Assembly (NCBI RefSeq): GCF_003353055.1
Contig: NZ_QKWJ01000007.1
Span: 62,001 to 126,000 of the forward strand
DNA from: Cupriavidus lacunae
GTDB taxonomy: Bacteria; Pseudomonadota; Gammaproteobacteria; Burkholderiales; Burkholderiaceae
DNA length: 64,000 nt
Reading direction: 5' to 3'
How positions within the stretch are numbered: the stretch's first letter is position 1; each line of letters begins with the position of its first letter. Of the stretch, positions 35,789 through 46,003 are shown in pieces. The notes below the pieces were generated by a model that did not search any database, was not told the DNA's origin, and saw nothing but the letters and a program-made list of their open reading frames with translations. Made by a program: the position numbers and the translations under genes.

Positions 35789-36706
35789 TCATTGCCCGGC
35801 TCCGCCCCCGGTATTGGACAAACCCCAGACATAGGCCGTCAGCATGCGAATGCGTTCAGGCGTCAGGATTTCCTCATGCGCCGGCATATGGCTGTTATGG
35901 CCCTTCTGGATGGCATCGACGATGCTGGCTTCCGAGCTGCCATAGAGCCAGACGTTGTCGGACAGGTTCGGCGCACCGAGTGCCTGGTTGCCCTTGCCGC
36001 CGGAGCCGTGGCAGGCCACGCAGGTTGTCTTGAAGGTGCCCTCGCCACGCGATGCGCGGATCGGATCCGACGACAGCCCGGACAGCGAACGCACGTACTG
36101 CGCCACATCGCCCGCCTGCTTGGCGTCAATGCTGGCGGCGAACGGCGGCATCACGCCATTGCGGCCCTTGGCGATGGTCTGCTGGATCGTTTCCGGCTCG
36201 CCGCCATACAGCCAGTCATTGTCGGTCAGGTTCGGGAAGCCGCGGCTGCCGCGCGCGTCCGAGCCATGGCACTGCGCGCAGTAGTTCAGGAACAGGCGCT
36301 GGCCGATCTCGCGCGCCTGCGGGTCCGCCGCCACCTGTTTGACGTCCATCTTCAGGTACCTGGCGTAGATCTCGTTCTGCATCTGCTCCTGCGCCGCGCG
36401 GTGCGCCGCCAGTTCGCCCTGCGTGGAGAACTTCAGTACGCCGGCGTACGAGCCGAGGCCCGGGTACAGCACCAGGTAGGCCAGGCTGAAGATGCAGGCC
36501 AGCAGGAACATCCACATCCACCAGCGCGGCAGCGGGTTGTTCAGCTCGCGCAGGTCACCGTCCCAGACGTGCCCGGTATCCTCGGCGCCACCGGCAGTCT
36601 TGGTGATCTTGCGTTGCGAGAACAGCAGCCACACGCACCAGACGATGCCGATGAGCGCGATGCCGGCAATGTAATAACTCCAGAATTCGGAAATGAAATC
36701 GCTCAT
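35789..36706 (-). CDS. ccoP: cbb3 cytochrome c oxidase subunit III, dihaem cytochrome CcoP
   Basis: A 305-residue subunit. Two N-terminal helices (about 8-28 and 60-82) anchor it, and two c-type haem motifs follow, CAQCH and CVACH, each with a later Met ligand context (NGVMPPFA and NSHMPAHE). It carries electrons from soluble cytochrome c to CcoO and CcoN. It starts two bases after ccoQ. Confidence 0.96.
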   Translation of the reverse strand: MSDFISEFWSYYIAGIALIGIVWCVWLLFSQRKITKTAGGAEDTGHVWDGDLRELNNPLPRWWMWMFLLACIFSLAYLVLYPGLGSYAGVLKFSTQGELAAHRAAQEQMQNEIYARYLKMDVKQVAADPQAREIGQRLFLNYCAQCHGSDARGSRGFPNLTDNDWLYGGEPETIQQTIAKGRNGVMPPFAASIDAKQAGDVAQYVRSLSGLSSDPIRASRGEGTFKTTCVACHGSGGKGNQALGAPNLSDNVWLYGSSEASIVDAIQKGHNSHMPAHEEILTPERIRMLTAYVWGLSNTGGGAGQ

Positions 36707-36708
36707 GA

Positions 36709-36873
36709 CTAGGTGTTCCGGCTCGATGTTGTCGTGGTTTCGTCAGGCAGCGCGAACGGCAGCATGGCGGATTCCCGGTTGGCGGCCTGCCGACCGGCAG
36801 ACCAGGCCCACCAGCAGATCCCCAGGAAGACGACCATCGACACGACGGTCGCAATGGCAGTGATCAAGGCCAT
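36709..36873 (-). CDS. ccoQ: cbb3 oxidase small subunit CcoQ
   Basis: A 54-residue protein starting MALITAIATVVSMVVFLGIC, one membrane helix followed by WWAWSAGRQAANRESAMLPF and a short polar tail ending SSRNT. Size, single helix, the CWWAW-type edge and position between ccoO and ccoP all fit CcoQ, which stabilises the complex. The start ATG 36873 lies three bases from the ccoO stop and its stop is two bases before ccoP, so the four are one tightly packed operon. It is short enough to be missed by length-filtered gene finding. Confidence 0.92.
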   Translation of the reverse strand: MALITAIATVVSMVVFLGICWWAWSAGRQAANRESAMLPFALPDETTTTSSRNT

Positions 36874-36876
36874 GGC

Positions 36877-37539
36877 TTACTCCTTGGGTGCCGCGGCCGC
36901 GGCGGAATCCACGCGGACGTTGCGGCGGTTGGTGCCCAGGCCCTGCAGGTAGGCAACCAGCGCGTCCTCTTCCGTCTTGCCCTTGAGCTCGTCCGGTGCC
37001 TTGGCGATCTCGGCGTCGGTGTACGGCACGCCCAGCCGGACCAGCGCGCGCATGCGGGACTGGATATCGTTGGTGGGCAGCTCGGCCTTTTCCAGCCACG
37101 GGTACGACGGCATCACCGATTCCGGCACCACGTCGCGCGGATTGCGCAGGTGGATGCGCTGCCAGTCATCCGAGTAGCGCCCGCCCACGCGGGCCAGGTC
37201 GGGACCGGTACGCTTGGAGCCCCACAGGAACGGATGGTCGTAGACCGATTCGCCCGCCGTGGAGAAATGGCCATAGCGCTCGGTCTCGGCCTGCAGCGTG
37301 CGCACCTGCTGCGAGTGGCAGCCGACGCAGCCTTCGCGGATATAGATATCGCGCCCCATCAGCCGCAGCGGCGAATACGGCGTGATGCCCGGATCCGGCT
37401 CGGTGGTGGAGTGCTGGAAGAACAGCGGCACGATCTGGACCAGACCCGCGATGCTGACCACGAGGATCGTGCAGATGATCAGCCAGCCGATGTTCTTTTC
37501 CAGCGTTTCATGGGAAAAGAAGCGTTGTTTGTCGGACAT
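36877..37539 (-). CDS. ccoO: cbb3 cytochrome c oxidase subunit II, monohaem CcoO
   Basis: A 220-residue membrane-anchored cytochrome. One N-terminal helix lies at about 18-40, and the haem motif CVGCH is at residues 72-76 ([14 protein letters not shown]) with [10 protein letters not shown] later as the axial Met context. It passes electrons from CcoP to the catalytic subunit. It starts 18 bases after ccoN. Confidence 0.96.
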   Translation of the reverse strand: MSDKQRFFSHETLEKNIGWLIICTILVVSIAGLVQIVPLFFQHSTTEPDPGITPYSPLRLMGRDIYIREGCVGCHSQQVRTLQAETERYGHFSTAGESVYDHPFLWGSKRTGPDLARVGGRYSDDWQRIHLRNPRDVVPESVMPSYPWLEKAELPTNDIQSRMRALVRLGVPYTDAEIAKAPDELKGKTEEDALVAYLQGLGTNRRNVRVDSAAAAAPKE

Positions 37540-37557
37540 CTTTCTATCCTGGATTGA

Positions 37558-39006
37558 TCAGTGGGCAGAGGCAGGGATGCTGGCCGGGATCGGCGCATCC
37601 ACGGCACGCTTGCCGACGATGGTCTTGAGCACGTTGTAGGCCATCAGCAGCATGCCGGACAGGAAGCACAGGCCACCCAGCAGGCGAATCAGGTAGAACG
37701 GGTACTTGGCCTTGACCGCTTCGACGAACGCATAGGTCAGCGTGCCGTCAGGCTGCGTGGCGCGCCACATCAGGCCTTCCATCACGCCGGCGATCCACAT
37801 CGAGGCGATATACAGCACCACGCCGATGGTCGCGATCCAGAAATGCCACTCGATCAGGCGGACGCTGTACATCTGCTTCTCGCCAAAGAGCCGCGGGATC
37901 AGGTAGTAGAGCGAGCCGATCGAGATCATCGCGACCCAGCCCAGCGCGCCCGAGTGCACGTGGCCGATGGTCCAGTCCGTGTAGTGCGAGAGCGCGTTGA
38001 CGGTCTTGATCGACATCATCGAGCCTTCGAAAGTGGCCATGCCGTAGAACGAGAGCGCCACCACCAGGAACTTCAGGATCGGGTCGGTGCGCAGCTTGTG
38101 CCAGGCACCCGACAGGGTCATGATGCCGTTGATCATGCCGCCCCAGGACGGCGCCAGCAGGATCAGCGAAAACACCATGCCGAGCGACTGCGCCCAGTCC
38201 GGCAGCGCGGTGTACTGCAGGTGGTGCGGGCCGGCCCACATATAGGTGAAGTTCAACGCCCAGAAGTGGACGATGGACAGGCGGTAGGAGTAGATCGGGC
38301 GCTCGGCCTGCTTGGGGATGAAGTAGTACATCATCCCCAGGAAGCTGGTGGTCAGGAAGAAGCCCACGGCGTTATGGCCGTACCACCACTGGATCATCGC
38401 GTCCTGCACGCCGGCATAGGCCGAATAGGACTTCCACAGCGACACCGGCATCTCGATGTTGTTGACGATGTGCAGCAGCGCGATGGTCAGGATGTAGGCG
38501 CCGAAGAACCAGTTGGCGACATAGATGTGCCGCGTCTTGCGCTTGACGATGGTGCCGAAGAACACGATCGCGTAGGCCACCCAGACCGCGGTGATCAGCA
38601 GGTCGATGGGCCATTCAAGCTCGGCGTACTCCTTGGAGCTGGTGATGCCCAGCGGCAGCGTGATGGCGGCCGCGACGATGACTAGTTGCCAGCCCCAGAA
38701 CGTGAACGCGGCCAGGGGGCCGCAGAACAGGCGGGCCTGGCAGGTGCGCTGGACCACGTAGTACGAGGTCGCGAACAGCGCGCTGCCGCCGAAGGCGAAG
38801 ATCACCGCATTGGTATGCAGCGGGCGCAGCCGGCCGAACGACAGCCAGGGAGTGTTGAAGTTGAGTTCGGGCCAGATCAGCTGTGCTGCCAGCAGCACGC
38901 CGACGGCCATGCCGACGATCCCCCAGACTACCGTCATGACAGCGAACTGTCTTACGACGCCATAATTGAAGGTGTCGACGCGTGAAGACGCGGCAGTGAC
39001 ATCCAT
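37558..39006 (-). CDS. ccoN: cbb3 cytochrome c oxidase catalytic subunit I
   Basis: A 482-residue protein with about twelve helices. The haem-copper ligands are visible in [14 protein letters not shown] (low-spin haem His), [13 protein letters not shown] (CuB His and the modified Tyr region), [13 protein letters not shown] (His pair) and [15 protein letters not shown]. It reduces oxygen to water with high affinity and pumps protons. Its promoter region has an FNR box 82 bases upstream of ATG 39006, matching use under low oxygen. Confidence 0.97.
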   Translation of the reverse strand: MDVTAASSRVDTFNYGVVRQFAVMTVVWGIVGMAVGVLLAAQLIWPELNFNTPWLSFGRLRPLHTNAVIFAFGGSALFATSYYVVQRTCQARLFCGPLAAFTFWGWQLVIVAAAITLPLGITSSKEYAELEWPIDLLITAVWVAYAIVFFGTIVKRKTRHIYVANWFFGAYILTIALLHIVNNIEMPVSLWKSYSAYAGVQDAMIQWWYGHNAVGFFLTTSFLGMMYYFIPKQAERPIYSYRLSIVHFWALNFTYMWAGPHHLQYTALPDWAQSLGMVFSLILLAPSWGGMINGIMTLSGAWHKLRTDPILKFLVVALSFYGMATFEGSMMSIKTVNALSHYTDWTIGHVHSGALGWVAMISIGSLYYLIPRLFGEKQMYSVRLIEWHFWIATIGVVLYIASMWIAGVMEGLMWRATQPDGTLTYAFVEAVKAKYPFYLIRLLGGLCFLSGMLLMAYNVLKTIVGKRAVDAPIPASIPASAH

Positions 39007-39053
39007 TCAGACCCCCAAAGCTTAGAGAAAAGAGAAAACCTGCTGACAGTGTG

Positions 39054-39095
39054 ACTTTAGGAAAACTGTGCCGCAGGCGCGTTGATCTTTATCAA
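39054..39095 (-). promoter_or_regulatory. FNR-box promoter of ccoNOQP
   Basis: A perfect FNR box TTGATCTTTATCAA is at 39082-39095. Read toward ccoN, a -10-like TAAAGT lies at 39059-39054. With a start at about 39047 the box centre is at -41.5 and the hexamer at -12 to -7, the classical class II activation layout. The expected activator is the FNR-type protein encoded at 33025-33723 or a homologue. Confidence 0.85.
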
Positions 39096-39161
39096 GTCGA
39101 TCCGGGCACGCGTTGAACCTGCGGGCAAAGCCCCGGTCGGAGGCCCTCTTTTGCCGCGGAT

Positions 39162-39308
39162 TCAGGGCTTGTCGTTGTCCAGCAGGATCGATTCGGCGGG
39201 CCGGTCCAGGTCGTCGTACTGCCCGGCATGAAGGGCCCACCACAGCGCGCCTGCGATGACCACCACGAGCACCAGGCTCATCGGCACCAGCAGGTAAAGC
39301 GTTTCCAT
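39162..39308 (-). CDS. ccoS: cbb3 oxidase maturation protein CcoS
   Basis: A 48-residue protein, METLYLLVPMSLVLVVVIAG, one membrane helix, then ALHAGQYDDLDRPAESILLD with the QYDDLD-P motif typical of CcoS/FixS. It is needed for cofactor insertion into the oxidase. It starts two bases after ccoI, so the two form one operon. Confidence 0.94.
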   Translation of the reverse strand: METLYLLVPMSLVLVVVIAGALWWALHAGQYDDLDRPAESILLDNDKP

Positions 39309-39310
39309 CG

Positions 39311-41878
39311 TCAGACTCCCTTGTGGCGCGGCTTGCCTGCGCGCAGCAGGCGCCAGGCATTGGCCACCACCAGCAACGATGACAGCGACATGCCGATGCC
39401 GGCCATCCATGCCGTGACCAGCCCTGTCGCCGCCAGCGGAATGGCAATCACGTTGTAGAAGAAGGCCCAGCCCAGGTTCTGGCGCACCACGCCGCGGGTC
39501 TGGCGCGACACCGCCAGCGCGGTGGCGATCTCGGCGACACCGCCATGCGTCAGCACCGCGTCCGCGCCGGCCTGGGCCAGCGGCGCGCCGCTGCCGATGG
39601 CAATCGACACCTGCGCTTGCGCCAGCACCGGCGCGTCATTGATGCCGTCGCCCACCGCCAGCACCACGGCCCCGCCCTGCTGCAATCGCGCCACGTAGTC
39701 GCGCTTGCCTTCGGGGGGGACCTCGCCGGCCACGCAGTCGATGCCGAAATGCGATGCCCACCAGTGCACCGCCGCGGTGTTGTCGCCCGAGACCAGGTGG
39801 CAACGCAGGCCCAGTTCGTGCAGGCGCGCAAGCAACTCAGGCGTCTGCGGCCGCTCGACATCGGCCAGGATAAAGCGTGCCAGGAGCCCGCTTTCGGCGC
39901 CGAGCCGGACTACGGTAGCACCGGGATGGGTCGGATCGCTGGACGCTGCGCGCGCTGGAAGGCCATCGGCCACCAACGCCGCGACAAAATCGGCACGGCC
40001 CAGGCGCAGGCGGCGGCCGGCCACGACCGCCTCCAGGCCCTGGCCCGGAATGTTGCGCATGCCGGTGACCTGCAGCGGCATGCCGGCGCTGTCCTGCGCC
40101 GCGGCCACCAGCGCGCGCGCGATCGGATGCTCGCCGCCGCGCTCCATCGCCGCGGCCAGCGACAAGCATTGGGCCTGATCGGCGTCGGCCAGCGGCTCGA
40201 CCGCCACCACGGCAAAGCGGCCTTCGGTCAGCGTGCCGGTCTTGTCGAGCACCACGTCGGTGACGCGCGCCAGCGTTTCCAGCGCGTGGCCGCGCGTCAG
40301 CAGCACGCCGCGCCGCGACAGCGCCGCGCCGGCCGCGGCCAACGCAGCAGGCGTGGCCAGCGACAATGCGCACGGGCAACTGACCACCAGCACCGCGATC
40401 GTCACTAGCAAGGCGCGCGACGGATCGATCCAGAGGCCCCATACCAGCCCAGTCAGCGCCGCCAGCACCAGCAGCGTCGCCACGAACCAGCCCGCGACGC
40501 GGTCGGCCAGCGTGGCCAGGCGCGGCTTTTCCGCCAGCGCGCGGTCCAGCACGGCGACGATCTCGGCCAGGCGGGTGCCGGCGCCGACGCGGGTCACCCG
40601 CAGCTCCAGCGGGCTGGCCGTATTGAAGCTGCCGGCCAGCACGGTCTCGCCGGCGGCGCGGCGCACCGGGCGGCTCTCGCCGGTCAGCATGGATTCGTCC
40701 AGTTCGCTCGCGCCCGCCACCACGGCACCATCGGCGGAGGCGATCTCGCCAGCCTTGACGCGGATAAGGTCGCCGGTACGCAGGCGCGCGACCGGAACAC
40801 GCTCGCCGGCGGCACCCGTCGCGGCCAGCCGCTCGCAGGTGGCCGGCAGCTGGCGCGCCAGCATCTCGGCGCCGCTGCGCGAGGCCTGGCGCACGCGCAG
40901 CTCCAGGTAGCGGGCCAGCAGCAGGAAGGCGACGAACATCGTCACCGAATCGAAATAGACCTCGCCCACGCCGCGCACCGTGGCCAGCGCACTCGCGGCA
41001 AAGCCGGCGCCGATGCCGATCGCCACCGGCACGTCCATCCCCATATGGCGCTGGCGCAGGCTGCGCCAGGCGCCGGCAAAGATCGGCGAGGCGGCATAGA
41101 GCACCACCGGCAACGTCAGCGCGAAACTGGCCCAGCGCATCAGCTGGAGCTGCCCGGGGTCGATGGTGGCCTCGTGGGTGTAGATCGGCCACGCGTACAT
41201 CATGACCTGCATCATGCCAAGCATGGCCACGGCCATGCGCATCAGCAGCCCGCGGCGCGCGCGGCGGTCCTGCTGGTCAGTGCGCGAGACTTCGAACGGC
41301 CAGGCCATGTAGCCGATGCCGGCCAGCGCGGCCAGCAGCCCGGCCACCGACTGGGCACCGTCACGCCAGCGGACCACCACCCGCCGCGTGGCCACGTTGG
41401 CCACCGCGGACTCCACACCCGGCTGGCGGCTCAGGTGTTGTTCGATCAGCCAGGCGCAGGCGGCGCAGCGGATGTTCTCGGGCGCCAGCGTGATCTCGGC
41501 GCGGCCGCCGTCAAGGGGACGGACAAACTGGCTGCGCAGCTCGGGGGTGTCGTAGGCGGCCCAGATCGGCTCGGACTCGCGCCGGGCGTCGTCGTCGATG
41601 GGGCGTGCGAAGCGGGCTTCATCCCCGTAGAGATGGGCAAAGCCCGCTGCATGGAGGGTCTGCGCCAGGGCCTGGCAACCGCCGCAGCAGAACAGCCGGC
41701 GGCTGCCGTCCAGGTCGGCGGCAAGGGGCTCGGCATCGGTGACGGGCAGGCCGCAATGGAAGCAGGCCAGCCGCGCGCCGGCGCCGGCTGCGGCCGTGCC
41801 CGCGGCATCGCGATCGATGGCCGGCGGGAATGGCGCCAGCAAGCTGGCCGAAGGACTGGTGACTGGGGGCGACGACAT
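39311..41878 (-). CDS. ccoI: copper-transporting P1B-type ATPase CcoI (FixI)
   Basis: An 855-residue pump. It has an N-terminal cysteine-rich metal-binding region (FHCGLPVTDAEPL and LFCCGGCQALAQ), a heavy-metal-associated motif CAACAW, the transport motif SCPCALSLATP, the phosphorylation loop DKTGTLTEG, the GGEHPIARAL motif and GDGINDAPVLA. CcoI exports copper across the inner membrane for CuB assembly in CcoN. A second FNR-box-like site lies 52 bases upstream of ATG 41878. Confidence 0.95.
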   Translation of the reverse strand: MSSPPVTSPSASLLAPFPPAIDRDAAGTAAAGAGARLACFHCGLPVTDAEPLAADLDGSRRLFCCGGCQALAQTLHAAGFAHLYGDEARFARPIDDDARRESEPIWAAYDTPELRSQFVRPLDGGRAEITLAPENIRCAACAWLIEQHLSRQPGVESAVANVATRRVVVRWRDGAQSVAGLLAALAGIGYMAWPFEVSRTDQQDRRARRGLLMRMAVAMLGMMQVMMYAWPIYTHEATIDPGQLQLMRWASFALTLPVVLYAASPIFAGAWRSLRQRHMGMDVPVAIGIGAGFAASALATVRGVGEVYFDSVTMFVAFLLLARYLELRVRQASRSGAEMLARQLPATCERLAATGAAGERVPVARLRTGDLIRVKAGEIASADGAVVAGASELDESMLTGESRPVRRAAGETVLAGSFNTASPLELRVTRVGAGTRLAEIVAVLDRALAEKPRLATLADRVAGWFVATLLVLAALTGLVWGLWIDPSRALLVTIAVLVVSCPCALSLATPAALAAAGAALSRRGVLLTRGHALETLARVTDVVLDKTGTLTEGRFAVVAVEPLADADQAQCLSLAAAMERGGEHPIARALVAAAQDSAGMPLQVTGMRNIPGQGLEAVVAGRRLRLGRADFVAALVADGLPARAASSDPTHPGATVVRLGAESGLLARFILADVERPQTPELLARLHELGLRCHLVSGDNTAAVHWWASHFGIDCVAGEVPPEGKRDYVARLQQGGAVVLAVGDGINDAPVLAQAQVSIAIGSGAPLAQAGADAVLTHGGVAEIATALAVSRQTRGVVRQNLGWAFFYNVIAIPLAATGLVTAWMAGIGMSLSSLLVVANAWRLLRAGKPRHKGV

Positions 41879-41929
41879 GGGGACCTTTTTCTACCCAGTG
41901 GAGGGTATATGCGGGTCCCCGAATCGACC

Positions 41930-41943
41930 TTGATATAGGTCAA
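41930..41943 (-). promoter_or_regulatory. FNR-box-like site upstream of ccoI
   Basis: TTGATATAGGTCAA matches TTGAT-N4-ATCAA with one mismatch. On the minus strand TATACC (41909-41904) could be the -10, placing the box centre about 43 bases before the transcription start. Spacing is slightly off the ideal, so confidence is lower than for the ccoN site. Confidence 0.65.
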
Positions 41944-41983
41944 TGCGGCCCGGCTATCGTCGCGCCGGGCCGGAAAACAACGC

Positions 41984-43081
41984 TCAGGTGAGCGTGGTGT
42001 CCACGGTGCGGCGCTCGGATTCCAGGTATTCGCGCGATTGCATCTCGATGATGCGCGATACCGTCCGATGGAACTCATTGGCCATCTGGCCTTCGGTATA
42101 GAGTTCGTCCGCGGGCACTTCTGCCGACATCAGCAGCTTGACCTTGTGGTCATAGAACACGTCGATCAGCCAGGTGAAGCGGCGTGCCTCGGACGACATG
42201 CGCGGCGTCATGCGCGGCACGTCGGACAGGATCACGGTATGGAACTGGGAAGCCAGTTCGAGGTAATCGTTCTGCGAGCGCGGGCCGCCGCACAGCGTGG
42301 CAAAGTCGAACCACACCACGCCGTTGGCCTTGCGCAGCGCGCGCAGTTCGCGGTGCTCGATATGCAGCAGCGGTGATTCGTCGGCCACGCCGGCGATCGA
42401 GGTGAAGGCGTCGCGCAGCGCCGAACTGGCCTTGGCGCCCAGCGGCGTGTGGTAGGCCTGCACCTGTTCCAGCGCGCGCTTGCGGTAGTCAATGCCGGCG
42501 TCGACATTGAGCACGTCCAGCTTCTGCTGCAGCAGCGCGATGGCGGGCAGCACGCGGTCGCGGTGCAGGCCATCCGGGTACAGCAGGTCCGGGCGGTAGT
42601 TGGAGGTCATCACGAACTGCACGCCGTTGTCGAAGAGCTGCTGCAGCAGGCGGTGCAGGATCATCGCATCGGCGACGTCATTGACGTGGAATTCATCGAA
42701 GCAGATCAGCCGGAAGCGGCGCGCAATGCGTTTGGCCAGTTCGTCCAGCGGATCGGGACGGCCGCGCAGATCTTCCAGCTGGCGGTGCACCTCGCGCATG
42801 AACTCATGGAAGTGCAGCCGCGTCTTGCGCACCACCGGCACGCAGGAATAGAAGCTGTCCATCAGGAAGGACTTGCCGCGCCCTACCCCGCCCCACATGT
42901 AGACGCCCTGAGGCACATCGGGATGGACCAGCAGCTTCTTCAGCGCGTTGTTGCGGCGGCTCTTATAGGCCACCCATTCGTCGTAGCACTGCTGCAGCCG
43001 GGCCACGGCGCGAAGCTGCGCTTCGTCGGACTGGTAGCCGCGCTCCTTCAGTTCCTTCTGGTAGTACTCGGTGACGTTCAT
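41984..43081 (-). CDS. zapE: cell division ATPase ZapE (AFG1-like)
   Basis: A 365-residue P-loop ATPase. Walker A is GGVGRGKS near residues 64-71 and Walker B is LICFDEFHVND; the sensor segment VMTSNYRPDLLYPDG and the AFG1/ZapE C-terminal RRFTWLIDVFYDHKVKL follow. ZapE associates with the Z-ring in E. coli. It lies after the odh operon but is separated from lpd by a terminator, so it probably has its own transcript. Confidence 0.94.
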   Translation of the reverse strand: MNVTEYYQKELKERGYQSDEAQLRAVARLQQCYDEWVAYKSRRNNALKKLLVHPDVPQGVYMWGGVGRGKSFLMDSFYSCVPVVRKTRLHFHEFMREVHRQLEDLRGRPDPLDELAKRIARRFRLICFDEFHVNDVADAMILHRLLQQLFDNGVQFVMTSNYRPDLLYPDGLHRDRVLPAIALLQQKLDVLNVDAGIDYRKRALEQVQAYHTPLGAKASSALRDAFTSIAGVADESPLLHIEHRELRALRKANGVVWFDFATLCGGPRSQNDYLELASQFHTVILSDVPRMTPRMSSEARRFTWLIDVFYDHKVKLLMSAEVPADELYTEGQMANEFHRTVSRIIEMQSREYLESERRTVDTTLT

Positions 43082-43130
43082 GCTGGCGGGTTCTGGCGGG
43101 CGGGTTCCCAGGGGACGCCCCGCAAGTGAA

Positions 43131-43157
43131 AACGGCGCGCCGCGAATGCGGCGCGCC
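43131..43157 (-). terminator. terminator of the 2-oxoglutarate dehydrogenase operon
   Basis: A 10-bp stem GGCGCGCCGC / GCGGCGCGCC (43134-43143 and 43148-43157) with loop GAAT is followed on the minus strand by GTTTTC. It lies just after the lpd stop at 43186. Confidence 0.75.
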
Positions 43158-43185
43158 GGTACTCAGGCAACGGAAGGCATGCGCC

Positions 43186-44610
43186 TTACATGTTGAGCTG
43201 ACGCTTGTCGACGGCCAGCGCGGCTTCGCGCATGACTTCCGACATCGACGGGTGCGGATGGCAGACGCGGCCGATATCCTCGCTGGCGGCCTTGAACTCC
43301 ATCGCCACCACGGCTTCGGCGATCAGATCCGAGGCGTTGGCGGCAACGATGTGCACGCCCAGGATCTCGTCGGTCTTGGCGTCGGCCAGCATCTTGACGA
43401 AGCCGTCGGCATGGCCCATGCCCAGCGCACGGCCGTTGGCCATGAACGGGAACTGGCCGGCCTTGTACTCGCGGCCTTCGGCCTTGAGCTGGGCTTCGGT
43501 CTTGCCTACCCATGCGATTTCCGGGAAGGTGTAAATCACCCACGGTACGCAGTTGTAGTCGATGTGCGGCTTCTGGCCGGCGATGCGCTCGGCCACGGCC
43601 ACGCCTTCGTCCTCGGCCTTGTGCGCCAGCATCGGGCCGCGCACCACGTCGCCGATGGCCCACAGGCCCGGCACCTTGGTGGCGCAGTGGTCGTCCACCT
43701 CGATGAAGCCACGCTGGTCCGCGGCCAGGCCGACGGCATCCAGGCCCAGGTTGTCGGTGTTGGGCACGCGGCCGACCGACACAATCAGGCGATCCACTTC
43801 CAGCGTCTGCGCGGCGCCGTCCTTGTCGGTGTATTTGACGGTGACGCCGTTCTTGCCGGTCGTCACTTCATTCACGTTCACGCCGAGGCTGAACTTCAGG
43901 CCTTGCTTGGTCAGCTGCTTCTGCGCTTCCTTGGCCACGCCTTCATCGGCGGCGCCCAGGAAGGCGGGCAGCGCTTCCAGCACGGTCACTTCGGCACCCA
44001 GGCGGCGCCACACCGAGCCCAGCTCCAGGCCGATCACGCCGGCGCCGATCACGCCCAGCTTCTTCGGCACTGCGGGGAACTTGAGCGCGCCCTCGTTATC
44101 GCTGACGAGGTCGTTGTCGACCTTGACGCCAGGCAGGTGGCGAGCCTTGGAACCGGTGGCGATGATGACCTGCTTGGCGGTCACGACTTCACCGGCGACG
44201 TCGACCTGGAAGCCTTCGGCGGTCTTGCCGACGAACTTGCCGTAGCCCTTGAGCAGCGTCACCTTGTTCTTGCGGAACAGGAACTCGATGCCCTTGGTCA
44301 TCTTGCCGACGATATCGTCCTTGCGCTTGAGCATCTTGGCCACGTCGACCTTGACGTCGCCCACGGTGATGCCGTGGTCGCCCAGGTGGTGCTGGACGTT
44401 CTCGAACTCTTCCGAGGAAGCCAGCAGCGCCTTGGAGGGGATGCAACCCACGTTCAGGCAGGTGCCGCCCAGGCGGGCTTCGCCTTTGGGATCGTCATAC
44501 GGATTGCCTTCGCAGCAGGCCACGTTCAGGCCCAGCTGGCCGGCACGGATAGCGGCGATGTAGCCGCCGGGGCCGGCGCCGATCACCAGCACGTCGAATT
44601 GTTTGCTCAT
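43186..44610 (-). CDS. lpdA: dihydrolipoyl dehydrogenase (E3)
   Basis: A 474-residue flavoprotein. The FAD loop GAGPGGY is at residues 11-17, the redox disulfide is Cys51/Cys56 in [13 protein letters not shown], and the NAD loop is [13 protein letters not shown]. The C-terminal His-Glu pair is in [14 protein letters not shown]. It reoxidises the lipoyl group of the E2 encoded upstream. As the third gene after odhA and odhB it serves the 2-oxoglutarate dehydrogenase complex; there may be separate E3 genes for pyruvate dehydrogenase elsewhere. Confidence 0.96.
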   Translation of the reverse strand: MSKQFDVLVIGAGPGGYIAAIRAGQLGLNVACCEGNPYDDPKGEARLGGTCLNVGCIPSKALLASSEEFENVQHHLGDHGITVGDVKVDVAKMLKRKDDIVGKMTKGIEFLFRKNKVTLLKGYGKFVGKTAEGFQVDVAGEVVTAKQVIIATGSKARHLPGVKVDNDLVSDNEGALKFPAVPKKLGVIGAGVIGLELGSVWRRLGAEVTVLEALPAFLGAADEGVAKEAQKQLTKQGLKFSLGVNVNEVTTGKNGVTVKYTDKDGAAQTLEVDRLIVSVGRVPNTDNLGLDAVGLAADQRGFIEVDDHCATKVPGLWAIGDVVRGPMLAHKAEDEGVAVAERIAGQKPHIDYNCVPWVIYTFPEIAWVGKTEAQLKAEGREYKAGQFPFMANGRALGMGHADGFVKMLADAKTDEILGVHIVAANASDLIAEAVVAMEFKAASEDIGRVCHPHPSMSEVMREAALAVDKRQLNM

Positions 44611-44673
44611 GGGAATTCCTTTGTGGGCGCCGGCGACAGCAAGTGCCGGCGCTCCGTCATCACGGGGAGCGCA

Positions 44674-44699
44674 CCCCGCGCACCTTGGCGTGCGCGGGG
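44674..44699 (-). other. intergenic stem-loop between odhB and lpd
   Basis: CCCCGCGCAC pairs with GTGCGCGGGG over 10 bp with loop CTTGGC. No T-run follows, so it may slow exonucleases or set relative transcript levels rather than terminate. Confidence 0.55.
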
Positions 44700-44708
44700 G
44701 GACCGGTA

Positions 44709-45956
44709 TTACAGGTCCAGCAGCAGGCGGGCCGGATCTTCCAGCGCGTCCTTCATGGCGACCAGGCCCAGCACGGCTTCGCGGCCATCGATGATGCGGT
44801 GGTCGTAGGACATCGCCAGGTAGTTCATCGGGCGGATCACGATCTGGCCGTCTTCCACCACCGGGCGGTCCTTGGTGGCGTGCACGCCCAGGATGGCCGA
44901 TTGCGGCGGGTTGATGATCGGGGTCGACAGCATCGAGCCGAACACGCCGCCGTTGGAGATCGAGAACGTACCGCCGGTCAGTTCGTCCAGCGACAGCTTG
45001 CCGTCACGGGCCTTGACGCCGAACTCGGCGATCTTCTTCTCGATGTCGGCCAGGCTCATCTGGTCGGCATTGCGCAGGATGGGCACCACCAGGCCGCGCG
45101 GCGAGCCCACCGCGATACCGATGTCGAAGTAGCCGTGGTAGACGATGTCGTTGCCGTCGATCGAAGCATTGATCAGCGGGAACTTCTTCAGCGCGTGGAC
45201 TGCGGCCTTGACGAAGAACGACATGAAGCCCAGCTTCACGCCGTGTTCCTTCTCGAAGCGGTCCTTGTACTTGTTGCGCAGGTCCATCACCGGCTTCATG
45301 TTCACTTCATTGAAGGTGGTGAGGATGGCGTTGGTGGCTTGCGATTGCAGCAGGCGCTCGGCGATACGGGCGCGCAGGCGGCTCATCGGCACGCGCTCTT
45401 CCGGGCGGTCGCCCAGCGCGGCGAAGTCGACCGGAGCCGAAACCTGCTGCAGCGCCGGCTTGGCGGCCGGAGCCGGGGCAGCCTTGGCGGCGGGAGCCGG
45501 CGCGGCGGCCGCGCCCAGCACGTCGCCCTTGGTGATGCGGCCGTCCTTGCCGGTGCCGGCAACCTGGCCAGCCGACAGGCCGGCTTCGGCCATCAGCTTG
45601 GCAGCCGACGGCATCGCCACGGCGCCGGCGGCGGCCGGAGCGGCAGCAGCCGGTGCCGGGGCGGCAGCGGCCGGTGCGGGAGCGGCGGCGGCCGGAGCGG
45701 CGGCGCCAGCGGTGGCTTCGGTGTCGATCTTGGCGATGATTTCCTCGGCCACGACGGTATCGCCGTCGTTCTTGACGATAATCGACAGGACACCTGCCGA
45801 CGGGGCCGGCACTTCCAGCACGACCTTGTCGGTCTCGATCTCGATCAGGATTTCGTCCTGTGCAACTGGCTCGCCCGGCCTCTTCTTCCAGTTGAGCATG
45901 GTCGCTTCGGCGACCGATTCGGACAGTTGCGGAACCTTGACGTCAACGATAGCCAT
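44709..45956 (-). CDS. sucB: 2-oxoglutarate dehydrogenase E2, dihydrolipoyl succinyltransferase
   Basis: A 415-residue E2. It has one lipoyl domain (residues 1-78) with Lys44 in [11 protein letters not shown], an Ala/Pro linker (about 80-115), a peripheral-subunit-binding domain ([20 protein letters not shown] and [12 protein letters not shown]) and a catalytic domain ending with [15 protein letters not shown], where the active His and Asp lie. It moves succinyl groups to CoA in the TCA cycle. It follows odhA by about 90 bases. Confidence 0.96.
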   Translation of the reverse strand: MAIVDVKVPQLSESVAEATMLNWKKRPGEPVAQDEILIEIETDKVVLEVPAPSAGVLSIIVKNDGDTVVAEEIIAKIDTEATAGAAAPAAAAPAPAAAAPAPAAAAPAAAGAVAMPSAAKLMAEAGLSAGQVAGTGKDGRITKGDVLGAAAAPAPAAKAAPAPAAKPALQQVSAPVDFAALGDRPEERVPMSRLRARIAERLLQSQATNAILTTFNEVNMKPVMDLRNKYKDRFEKEHGVKLGFMSFFVKAAVHALKKFPLINASIDGNDIVYHGYFDIGIAVGSPRGLVVPILRNADQMSLADIEKKIAEFGVKARDGKLSLDELTGGTFSISNGGVFGSMLSTPIINPPQSAILGVHATKDRPVVEDGQIVIRPMNYLAMSYDHRIIDGREAVLGLVAMKDALEDPARLLLDL

Positions 45957-46003
45957 GGTTGTGAATTCCTCGTGTTATGCGTGTTGTCTTTATGCTGGCA
46001 ATG

